Below are positions 34,936-44,813 of a stretch of DNA of 64,000 nt, one piece after another; positions within the stretch are counted from its first letter, which is position 1; every line of letters begins with the position of its first letter. The stretch lies in the NCBI GenBank assembly GCA_003024175.1, contig MDYQ01000022.1, positions 1 to 64,000 of the forward strand. Reading direction: 5' to 3'. A program made the position numbers and the translations under genes. Source of the stretch: Planoprotostelium fungivorum (lineage: Eukaryota > Evosea > Variosea > Cavosteliida > Cavosteliaceae). Under the pieces are notes generated by a model. That model did not search any database. It was not told the DNA's origin and saw only the letters and a list, made by a program, of their open reading frames with translations.

Positions 34936-34985
34936 TTGTAGATGCATTCGTTTTCTTTTTTCCTGCATTTTCTACAGCTGCAGCA
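34936..34985. promoter_or_regulatory. Bidirectional promoter, SYF1/FIP1
   Basis: Only 50 bp, or 38 bp if the upstream SYF1 Met is used, separate the start codons of two mRNA-processing genes read away from each other. The gap holds TTTGTAGATGCATT and a pyrimidine run, with no TATA box. Transcription of both must start within this gap or inside the other gene. Confidence 0.6.
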
Positions 34986-36267
34986 ATGGAGGATGATGAA
35001 GATACAGCGCTGTATGGAGCCCCTATTAAGGAGGAGAAAGCCGATAGCGAACCTGTGATTCAACAAGAGTCACAACCACAAAAGACACAAGAGCCACAAC
35101 TACAAGAGCCACCTCCACTAGAAGAGGGAACGGAAGATCAGCTGGCAGAAGGAGAGGTACTAAAAGTTCTTAACTGCAGAAAATGTGATTGTCCGTACTG
35201 ATCGATCTCAGGAAGTAGAAGAAGAAGCAGAAGAAGAAGACGAGGATGCACCTCTAGTGAGTCGCAGCTTTGATAGATAAGTGCTCGTTCCACTCACTAC
35301 ATCATCAGGTCGTCGTCAATCCTGATTCGGCCAAGAAGGGAGATGGATACAAACTCAATTTTCTCACACAGAAGAGAGGCCAACCGGCTACCACACCCAC
35401 AAAATCAGGCGAAGGACAGGTGCAACAATTTCTTTCGAGTCCCATTCGATCATATGATCATGCATCGATTGACGGAATCAGGCGAATTCTAATCCAACGC
35501 TCACGGGTTCATTACCACCAGGAGTCAAATCTGTGTTAGACACAGAGATGGATAATTTAGAGGACAAGCCATGGAGAAAGCCAGGAGTCGATATCACAGA
35601 CTACTTCAACTACGGTTTCAACGAAGAGTCCTGGAGGAATTACGTCAGTAAACAGGTGAAACGTCTCACATCTCGAACCAAATCATCCATCTCATCGTTG
35701 TATGAAGATGAGCTGATGTGCTCAGGTGTCCATGAGAGCAGAACTATCCAGCACGCAGATCCCCGTCTATTCTGAAGAGGCCGAACGGTGAGAGACTTCC
35801 CGCCCGATTCACGATTTTGAATTTCAAACAGGAGGACGACACCCACCCGAGGCAGAGGTGAGTCGAGATCTCAACGATCCATCTCACCCCACATAGATGA
35901 TGATCGACACCGAGATGATGATCGCCATCGCGATGATGACAGACACAGGAGAGGAGACGACAGAAGAAGAGACGATCGAAGGTAGAGACATCTGAGAGCG
36001 ACGAGTAACTGAAACATTTAGATCTCCACCGCGTGATCGCAACGATGATGAGAGGAAAAGGAGAGAAGAATACGACCGACACAGGCGAGACGATCGAGAT
36101 GATCGCAGGGATGATCGAAGAGATGAGAGAGGTGATGTGATGATCGGATGAGATGAGAGACTGAGACGCGAGCAGGAAGGGATGATAGGAGGGATGTGAG
36201 GGGGGAGAAGAGGTCTTATTCGTCTTACAGAGAAGAGGAGGACAGAGATAAGAGGAGAAGGACATAA
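34986..36267 (+). CDS. FIP1: Pre-mRNA 3'-end-processing factor FIP1
   Basis: Starts MEDDEDTALYGAPIKEEK. An acidic Glu/Gln/Pro-rich N-terminal region (EEVEEEAEEEDEDAP) is followed by the FIP1 core DITDYFNYGFNEESWRNYV, the signature of the family. A C-terminal Arg/Asp-rich tail (around 35890-36260) contains many RDR/DRR pairs. About seven exons. FIP1 belongs to CPSF, bridges poly(A) polymerase and binds U-rich RNA; the long RD tail resembles metazoan and plant forms rather than the short yeast one. Confidence 0.92.
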
Positions 36268-36427
36268 AATCTCGTTGATCTGAATGTGTCTCTTTATTGT
36301 ACGATACAAGGTCTCCTGTTCTCCTTGTTGTTGATGTCTTTTAGATATCTGTACTAGCATGGTGCCCGTCATGCACTTGGCTAGCCACTACAATTGACCC
36401 GATATTCCGGAAAGTTCAACACGCAAC

Positions 36428-37405
36428 ATGCGATCCCTTGGCATCATCTTGGTCTTTAATATTCTTCAGGTGCTATGTGCATCTCGTATTGACTCATCCT
36501 TTCCTTTTGCTAGTGGATCATTTCAATCTCTGGCACCCCTCCATTCTCTACCTGCAAATGCGAAAGAGGCAGAGTGCAAGGTAACAGCAACAGTAAATCG
36601 AGAACTTTTGAATGAAGGATTTCACAAACGCTTCCGCACAGAGGTGAGGTCACATGCATCAACCCTTCTAAGAGAACTAGGTGCGTGTTGAGGGTAAAGA
36701 CATAAAGAACTGTGTTTTACTGTCGATCGAGGATCTGAATGAGTCATTCTACGTCGATCGGTGCGTAGACATGGCATTCACCGTCTGAATTCATACAGAT
36801 ACCAACTTCGAGACGAGGAAGAGTGGAATTCGAAGATGGACAATTCCAACAACTCCATCTTCAGGGTTAGACCAGCTTCTGAGATGGATTTAGAGAGGCC
36901 CAGTCATCTGCTGGAACGTTCTAATTCGGTAAATCATCTCCTTCATCCCTCAACTCGAAACGCTTGATCATCATGTTCGAACATTAGACCAATCATCATC
37001 ATGTCATAGGACGTCTACGTCTTCAGTGAGGGTTCGAAAGAGATTATCATCGATTATCCACTTCATCTGAGGTACCACCCCGTTCGATCTGATGTCACCC
37101 ACACCCACGTGAGGTCATAGCCTGTACGCCTCCTTCTCATTACAAGCAGGCGGTATTACCAAAACCAAGATTGTTCATGCAGTGTGGACAAATCCACTGG
37201 AATGACGTCAGCAAGTGGGAGCCACTGTGCAACACAGGTGCTAGCGTAGATGTGATGCATGATCTGATGAGAGAAAGGTGAGGACCTACAAGTGAAGGTC
37301 CCCGTGGGCAGCACAGAAGACAGACAGATGGTGTCCGTCGCAACCATCATCGCATGTCTCTTGGGCACATTTCTCGTCGCATATTCCACATTAAAATACA
37401 GTTGA
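36428..37405 (+). CDS. PIGX: GPI mannosyltransferase 1 subunit, PIG-X/PBN1 family
   Basis: Signal peptide MRSLGIILVFNILQVLCASR, then a beta-rich lumenal domain. PIG-X-like blocks are RELLNEGFHKRFRTE, DLNESFYVDR, the later IIIDYPLHLRYHPVR, and one C-terminal membrane helix VSVATIIACLLGTFLVAYST ending LKYS. Six or so short exons. PIG-X stabilises PIG-M, which adds the first mannose to GPI anchors in the ER lumen. Identification rests on the GFH and YPLHLRY blocks plus the topology; the family is poorly conserved. It converges on the SET/MYND gene, with 37 bp between stops. Confidence 0.7.
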
Positions 37406-37442
37406 TCTCGTCTTGTATTCGAACGACCTTTCACGAACCAAT

Positions 37443-39452
37443 TCAGAGGAATTCCCAGATCCTCTGTGCGTCTTCGTCTGCGTCATCAAAAGATCTGACC
37501 ACTCGCTCCAGCAAGATGGAGTACCAGTGTGAGCCTCCCAAAAGGGCTGCGTACCACTTCTTCGTGCTTTCAAAGTTCTGACGACTCTCTTGGATGACCT
37601 TGTCTCATCAGCTCATCACGTCTCATCATCGTCTTCTCACCTTTCCCGCGTCTTTGTTCTTCGCCACGATGTCTTGCGCGATGTCTTGCAGGCAGAACGA
37701 CAGTTGTCTGTATCTGACAGCCCACACGGCCGTACACGGTCCACCCACGAGACTCTTGTTGGCCTTCTCCTTCATCTTCTCCTTCAAAAACACTTGGGTC
37801 AGTCTGTCCAAAACGTCCAGTTGCCTTCTCATAAACTTTGCCGATTGTTCGTGTCTTCCCATCTCAGAGCAAGTGACCGCCATGCACTGGTACGTGTTCC
37901 AATTTAGATGGTGGCAGGGATGTAATTTCTCCGAACCCAGGGCGAAACCCTTGATCAATTCTCCGAATGCCGCCGTGAAATTCTCCTGTGCGGAGAGGTT
38001 GAGGGCTCTCTTCTCGTGGGCTGTCGACGATGTTTAGAATCCGGTCCACTCCCTACCTCCCACCTTCTACGTTGGACTCGGCGTCTAGAAATGTCGACTG
38101 AGGGTACTCTCCCTTGCACGATCTACAACGGTATACATCTTCCGTTTCGGTGGCTTCGAGTGGCTCGATGGCGCATTCTTGTTGTTCCTTGGCGTTGGGG
38201 CAGCGGTAACCTCTTAAGAGGTGGTCGTCGGGCGAGTTCGTGCACCGACTGCAGTGACAATCGAAACCGTAGCGAGAGCGTAAGGTAATCTGACGCTCTG
38301 CCGTAGGGAGGATGATGTCGATCTACAACGAAGGTCACGGCGGGTTGTAGACGGTGGTGACTCACGTAACTGGAGCACAATTCGGTTCCCTTCTCCACGT
38401 CGCTCAGAGCTCTGAAAGAGATGGCACCTGATGTCTTCAGATTCCGTTCGAATGTGACGATCACCTTGGTTATCATGAGAGAATGCCACGTTAGGTAGAC
38501 AGCTGTGATTGAACACGGCAGCCGTGGGGTAACTACAAAGTCAGTCACGGTGGGATGTCTTGCACTCACAGTCCTACACCGAGGGGTCTCGGGTATGATA
38601 TCTCGTGACCGTTGGTCAACAGGATGGAAACGATGTTCTCCATGATCTCCTCGGCGGGGAGTTCAAATTTCAAATCTCCAGCGTTACCGATCAAGGCCAT
38701 GACGGGTACAGTCAGCGAGGAGCTCTGCTTTCTGGCCTAAAGAATCTTTGAGAAGAAGAAATGGAAGAGGTGTCACCTCCGTATCGATGCCCGGCTGCAA
38801 TGAGAGAACATCACCCCACGTGTCACAGATGGCGTGGTTCAGAGGTGTTTTGGCCGGTCCCGTGGTCTCTTTGACGAGGTTCTTGACTTCATTGGATCCG
38901 CTGTGATGGTTCATCACACGATCGTTTCGAAATGACACACGTTCGAGAGAGATGCAAGAGTCTAAGAAGGATTCTGGAGAACATGTGAATGAGAGGATCG
39001 TCTTGAAAGTCCATCTTCAGCAGCTGACACTCTCCACTCTCCTCATGTATCACCAGTTCTTTCTGTTTCGATTGAGCTTTACACCATACTATCGACGTCA
39101 CCTTGGCACATTCTCTGCAGAAGGTGATCCTCTTACAGTTTCTGCAGTTGACATGTTTCGATCCTTTGTTCTGTGATGATCAGAATGTTTGTCGAAGAGA
39201 AGTGTAGTCACCTTTGGAATGGATGGGATCAGAGGAAGAGGTCTGAAGCAGCCCGAGCAGTATTCATGGAGGTATTCGATTCGAAGAGCGGCAGCCGATG
39301 GTGCCACGCGTAAAACTTCTTCTCCGCTCTATCATGCATAAGATCACAATCAGATGTGTCACGATTCTGTCGATACTCACTTTGATGTTTCTGGCGGCAA
39401 CGAAATGACGTCCCTTCTCTTCAGAGTATCTGTATTCCACTGGTGCACTCAT
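37443..39452 (-). CDS. SET and MYND domain (SMYD-like) lysine methyltransferase
   Basis: Starts MSAPVEYRYSEEKGRHFVAA, then the first SET half. A MYND zinc finger follows (YCSGCFRPLPL, CKRITFCRECAK, WCKAQ, ESGEC). The SET core reads PTAAVFNHSCLPNV, with NHSC the AdoMet-binding motif, and GAISFRALSDVEKGTELCSS. The post-SET cysteine cluster is RYGFDCHCSRC. A helical TPR-like C-terminal part (LNWNTYQCMAVTCSEMGRHE) ends RIWEFL. This is the split-SET layout of SMYD proteins, which methylate histones and other proteins. Around nine exons; one intron (38323-38366) has both arms of the intron palindrome. Confidence 0.87.
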
Positions 39453-39627
39453 GTCCCAACTAAAGTTTGGCTTCTGGCTGTTTTGCTCGTTGTAACACAC
39501 ATTCATTTGTGTGAGCCCCTTTGTTCGTCTTTTCTCTTCGAGTCCCCTGGCATCAATCACTGTTTCATCTAAACAGACACCAACCGTTTCTTCTATTTAT
39601 TGTAACATCATGTGTCAGTGATTCTCA

Positions 39628-41038
39628 TCATCCAAAACCGATCTTCCAGCGATCAGCTATGGCGCAGACAAAGATGGTCGACAAGACACCTGCATGAATT
39701 CACCACTCATCACACCTTGTCACTCACCGACTGTGAAGAATATCATTGGCTTATTCTCCTTGTATGCATCCTGCCACTTCTTCCGTGGAAACATCTCCTT
39801 CTTGGATATCAGCGTCCATCATCATGATGATGATCATGCCACTCACGCTGAGTAGAGCGTCACAATCTTGTGCCATGACATCATCATGCATCTTCTTTTT
39901 ACTCCCCCAGAAGGTCATCCCAATCTCTTCGTCTGTCGTGTGACTGGCCAGCAGGTCCAATATATCTGCACCTTTTAATCTCAGTCTACAACGCTCACCC
40001 ACCCCCTTCTTCCGTCAGGTCTTCGGCGTGGACCAACCTGGCCGATACACCTTCCTTCGTCATCCATCTACAACGTTGTAGATCCTCACCCGGCTTCACC
40101 CCCAATAATTCGGAGAAATATTGCGTGTGCATCTCTCTGTGTCTGGGCACGGGAGACGTTGTTACAGATACACGGAGGTGAGACCATTGTTCGTCTGTCA
40201 TCATAGATCTCCACAGGGTCACTTGCCGATGCATCCTGTCGCACATTGAGAACGGCGGATGAGATGGAGGCTCACGCTTTGAGGTGGATCTCTGTGGCCT
40301 CTCGAACGTTTCGATCGATAAAGGGACGGACCTGGCCGACGAAGGTCTCCACGATGGAGGGTGACAGCTGCAGTTTCATCAGAAGATGATGAGAGGTGGT
40401 CGTTCACCCCATCTCTCTGGATGATTCGGGCGAAGTGTTGTGTGAGCTGTAAGATGTTCTTCTGTCGGTGACTCATCTGTTTCGATGAGTGACTCATTGT
40501 GATGGATCATCACCTCTGACTCTGGAAAGTATTCAGATAATTGAGGGTAGAGGATATCGATGATATGAATGAGCTTCGCCAGTTGTTTCATGGCCGTGTC
40601 GTCTAATTTCTGGCCATTTGTCTGTGCACGATTGATCACAGGATGGTGCGTCACACATCACCCCTTGCTTGTGTTGGAATAAAAAAGGTTGAAGGATCAA
40701 AGTGAACGTGAGGGGGACGTGAGCGACCATCTTCAAATGATCGAAGACCTCAGGGCTGAATCGAACTCTCTCACTGTGAGTGCCTAAGATCAACTTCATA
40801 TCCGTCCCTGTGAATCCATTCAATGTAACACATACAAATCTGTAGATCACCTAGCACCATTATGATTGGGTGTTCTTCAGGTAAATTCCGACAGATAGAG
40901 CCATGAGCATTCGAATAGACCTCGTGAAACCACTCATTGAACATGTGAAGATCGCTCCTCTCTGGATTGAACATCAGGCACGACTTACTCCAAAAGATTC
41001 CTCTCACCCTGACTCTTCGTTCTCTTTACTGGACATGT
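39628..41038 (-). CDS. Conserved-looking protein of unknown function
   Basis: About nine exons. Readable blocks include SDLHMFNEWFHEVYSNAHGS, EVFDHLKMVAHVPLTFTLIL, KQLAKLIHIIDILYPQLSEY, MHRQVTLWRSMMTDEQWSHL, GVSARLVHAEDLTEEGG and ADILDLLASHTTDEEIGMTF. The end is WQDAYKENKPMIFFTV then ADRWKIGFG. The steady pattern of helices and lack of signal or membrane segments suggest a soluble cytoplasmic protein of about 400 residues. I recall uncharacterised fungal proteins of this style but cannot name a family. Start uncertain (MSSKENEE at about 41038). One 39-nt intron holds a full copy of the palindrome at 40066-40083. Confidence 0.55.
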
Positions 41039-41156
41039 AGGCATGATGGTGTTTGTTCCTTTGTCGCGTTTCCTCGGATAAATGGTGACGGAACTGAAGG
41101 GATTCCTATGGAGCTCCAGCAACAGAGACACGATGCAGACACCAACACGAGCACGT

Positions 41157-41437
41157 TCATTTATTCGCTTTACAATTCTTTCCTTTTGCACAGTAACAAC
41201 AGGCCCACCTATTACGATGAGTTTTACGCAGATGCAGATGAAAAGGACTCACGTGGCGGGGTGATTCATGATGTAATCGACCACTTTGTGACCCGAATGA
41301 CAAGATTCTGAACACCTTCTACAGATCCAATTCAACTTGCAGTCTTTGCAAGTGAAGTAATCACATCGCATCCCTTCATCTTTCTTGAAAGTCTGTGAGA
41401 AACACTTCTCCGGTGCGTCACTGCATCGACTCAGCAT
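41157..41437 (-). CDS. Standalone UBR-box-like miniprotein
   Basis: Two exons joined by a 44-nt intron give about 78 residues, MLSRCSDAPEKCFSQTFKKD through a Cys/His core (CDYFTCKDCKLNWICRRC, ESCHSGHKV) to ACCYCAKGKNCKANK. The C-x2-C, IC-x2-C, H-x2-H and late CxC/C spacing is that of UBR-type zinc fingers, which bind N-degron residues. The protein consists of little else. The RING protein gene ends 19 bp upstream on the same strand, so a functional link or a mis-split single gene are both possible. Confidence 0.6.
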
Positions 41438-41455
41438 CCAATGAACGAGACTCCC

Positions 41456-42764
41456 TCACTTCTTGAGAAAGATCTGTCCTTGCAGCTCGATGTGATCTCC
41501 CTGTCTCAGATTGTATTGCACTAGCGGTAAGAACTCGTCTTTCATTTGGATGCCAGCGGCCTCTTCAGATCCCTCCACAGCTAGCCTGCGAGGGTTCATT
41601 CTAGGAATCCATCTACAACGCTCACCCCCTCCGTAGTAAGAAGAAATTCTTCTTTGCATCCAGTGGCTTCGTGAGAGGATTTCCTAATTCTGCGATCTTC
41701 ATCTCCAGCTTATTGTACACGTCCCGCGAGTTTTCCGTGGGTTTTACGATCAATTTCTTGATGGCAATGTCCCTTCCCGCCACAGACACGCTGATGGCGA
41801 TGGGCAGGAAATTCGGTGCCGGTGCCACCGAAGATAGGTATCTACAACGAATCGGCCCAAACATTCGTGCCACAACCCTCACCCCTCGTAGCTCTCTTGT
41901 AAGAGACGAATCGATTCAGTGAACGAATCGTCCAGCTTCGTGTTCTTCTTGTGCCATTCTTCCTTCAATTGATTCGATTTAGAAAGGGCGTTGCTGCCTG
42001 CCTCTACATTTCCCTTCCTCGTCTCAGCTTCTGCCTCGTTCTGAAGAGTTAAGACTTGTCCGGCGTAGAAGTCGGTCTGCTTGGACCTGATCTGATCTCT
42101 CTTCTCTTCCAGCTCCTGATGATGGTGTCGGCATGATGAGATGAGGGATGAGGACCCACCTTGTAGTAGGCGTCGTAGGACATTAGACTCTTTTGTAGAT
42201 GCTTCTGAAATAACACTTCGATGGGGGTACCGTTTGGCTCGATCGTCTATACATGGTGTCACGAGATGATGATCAAGATCTGTGACATGAAATTGGACGT
42301 TTGTATCTTACCTTCTTTGGTGATGCCGGATCGTTCTTGTTTTCGTCTTCTTTGTCATCATCTTTCGTTCCTTTGATGACTCTCTCGAAGTATTTCTTCG
42401 AAGCGATTTCCTTCTCTCGTTGTATGATGGCTGTTGGTTGTCAGCCAATGGACACGATGGTGGATGATGGCTTACTAACTATTCGATCGTGATGGTGGTT
42501 TTTCAAAAGATCAGGTGCTTTAACGGAGGCATTACAACATGGGCATGCGTGTTTCCTGTTTAGACACTCTCGGATGCAGTGATCGCAGAAGTTGTGACCT
42601 TAAACATAGATGAGTGGGCTGCGACGATTTTCGTAAAATCGCGTCAAAAGCTCACCGCAAGGAGTAGTCACACAGTTCGTTATGACATTGAAGCAGATGG
42701 GACAGACGAATTCCTCCATCAATGAAGACAGAGGAATAGATAAAGTTAGCTCCGAGTCCTCCAT
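41456..42764 (-). CDS. RING-finger protein with coiled coil
   Basis: Starts MEDSELTLSIPLSSLMEEF. A C3HC4 RING follows directly: CPICFNVITNCVTTPCGHNF, then CDHCIRECLNRKHACPCC. Next are a basic linker (ASKKYFERVIKGTKDD), a coiled coil rich in Gln, Lys and Glu (ELEEKRDQIRSKQTDFYAGQ) and a C-terminal beta-rich part (ISVSVAGRDIAIKKLIVKPT), ending GDHIELQGQIFLKK. N-terminal RING plus coiled coil is TRIM-like, but no B-box is visible. Predicted E3 ubiquitin ligase. The intron near 41586-41625 is about 40 nt. Confidence 0.75.
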
Positions 42765-42998
42765 GACGATCTGAGCTGGAATTTGTTTACCGTGAAGATG
42801 CGGAACGAGACGTCTCGTGATCGTTCGCCGAAGAGTCTCTACTTGATCTACAATGCCGATTTACACCTGGCTCTGAGAAGATAATGACAAGGTGGACACT
42901 ACTGAGGGCCGACTACCATGCGTTCCCACCATTTAGCATCCCTTTACGAACAGAGAGACTTTCGCATTCTTCGAGGTCATCGTCTTTTATTTCGATAC

Positions 42999-44426
42999 CT
43001 ACGAGTGGAAGTTGTTGAGGATAACCTTTCCGGTGTTCTCGTTTGCCTCGATCATCTTGTGTGCTTCTACCACCTTCTTGAAATCGAACACCTGCATGTC
43101 TCATTCAGCATCACATCCATCACGAACTCAAACGATCTCTTCACCTTGTGGATGGTGGGAACGATCTTCTTATCCTCCAAGTGTTGTCGGATGAACCTAT
43201 ATTATCGTCAATACGAGATACCATCTACAACGATGTAGACGGACCCCTCCAGCTCGTGAGTCAATTTGATCCTATATTCCAATGGCCTGGCTCTCAGTGT
43301 GGATCCCTTGACTGTGATCCTCTTTCTCATGAATGCGGACATATCGAACTCGGGCGCCTGTCGATTTCCATCAGTCTCCTCGTTCGATGAGAAATGTCGA
43401 AACCTTCGTACCACTCAGGAGGGCCAAGTGGACCATCGTACCGTCTTCAGCCAAACTGGCCAGATTTTCTGCCTCGTTGTAGTCGCCGCTCGACAATAAA
43501 ACGAGATAAAAGAACGCACCTTTCCAGTAGTTTGCACCCACGAAATCGATGATGATGTCTACACCCCTGCCCTGCGTGAAATCCAGGATGGCCTTTGAGA
43601 ATTTGTCATCCTTCTTGTAGTTCAACCCCAAATCGGCTCCTATCTTCTTGCAGAACTCGATCTTATCGTCCGTGCCCGCCGTGATGACGACCTGATGCAA
43701 TGAGATCGTGAGATTTCATCGAAGTTTTACCTTAGTGTCCTTGAACGCCTTGACCACTTGGGTGGCGGCGAGACCGACTCCACTGGAAGACGTCAATCTA
43801 CAACGAGACATTTCGTCTTTGATCACCTGGCACCAGCGTGAATCAGAACGTTGTATCCGTCTTTGAGGCCAGCACACCAGACGAGAGCTTGGTAAGCTGT
43901 GAGATAGGCTTCAGGTACGGCAGCGGCCTGAACATCATCAAAGTGTTCGGGCACACGGAAAGCTAAGTCCTGATGGACGAGACAGTATCTAATGAAGATC
44001 AGCTGGGATCGACGATCGGGGATGTATGATAAGAACTCACTGGGCGTAACCTCCTCCGGAAATGAGAGAGACGATGCGATCACCTTTCTTCCATTTAGTG
44101 ACACTCTTTCCAAGTTCTTCAACAGTTCCACAGCTGGATGAGAATGAGTTGGAAATGAACAATCGATGGAAGTAATTCACATCTCCAAACCGAGAATCTC
44201 TGATGCACCCTTGGGTGGTGGATATTTTCCTTCTCTCTGTTGGATATCTGCACGATTAATTCCGGCCGTTGATACTCTGCTTGCTTCAGAGGTATAGAAC
44301 AAATGAACGACGTCACTTGACGATGAGCCATTGATCTCCTCCATCGAAGTCTAATGTCGGTTTTGGAACCTGACCGATGATCAATTTATCAGCTCCTCCA
44401 GGTGCGGTGACGAGGACTGCTTCCAT
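42999..44426 (-). CDS. Zinc-less quinone oxidoreductase (MDR family, PIG3-like)
   Basis: Starts [20 protein letters not shown]. The medium-chain reductase fold is followed exon by exon: [53 protein letters not shown], the nucleotide loop [53 protein letters not shown] and [13 protein letters not shown]. The late [20 protein letters not shown] is typical of TP53I3/QOR proteins, as is QREGKYPPP. It ends [20 protein letters not shown]. The enzyme reduces quinones or related carbonyls with NADPH. The structural zinc loop of alcohol dehydrogenases is absent, as expected. Confidence 0.93.
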
Positions 44427-44813
44427 GGTGATGATCTATGATGATGATGATGGTTGTTGCGTTGGTATTGTGATGATGTGGGCTGATGACGACAGCAGAC
44501 AGGCCTCGCAGTTTGTAATCCGCGATTTTTGTCCGGCTGATTTTGGGTGAATATCATCGAATTTTACTCGCGACTGTGACACAGGAACCGATCTATTAAG
44601 AGTGATGTTCCTCTATATCGTTCACGACTCCTGTGAGTCTGGTATACCAGCATCACAAATGATGATCCCCACCACAGATAGGTGGATTATCTCACGGCGT
44701 GTCAGACTGTGTGGACCTCAAGTCAGCTCGGTAGAGAAGTGACTTCGGGTATTTTGGGTGAGATATTTGTATCTATACAACGTCGGGCATATTTCTTCGG
44801 TCGAGAGGAACGC
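44427..44813. promoter_or_regulatory. Divergent upstream region of reductase and GPS receptor genes
   Basis: About 390 bp between start codons. A + strand frame (44682-44942) runs into the receptor's signal-peptide exon in the same frame, so longer N-termini are possible, but the Met at 44814 gives a clean signal peptide. No other feature seen. Confidence 0.4.

Noticed and set aside
40066-40083. Palindrome as an insertion into a coding exon of the unknown protein
   Set aside because: A 39-nt GT-AG intron beginning at the GTGAGG just before it restores a clean frame (GVKPG to VSARLVHAEDL), so the palindrome is intronic.
41601-41625. A 25-nt intron in the RING gene
   Set aside because: A 40-nt version ending at the next CAG gives the same frame and fits the length of other introns here.
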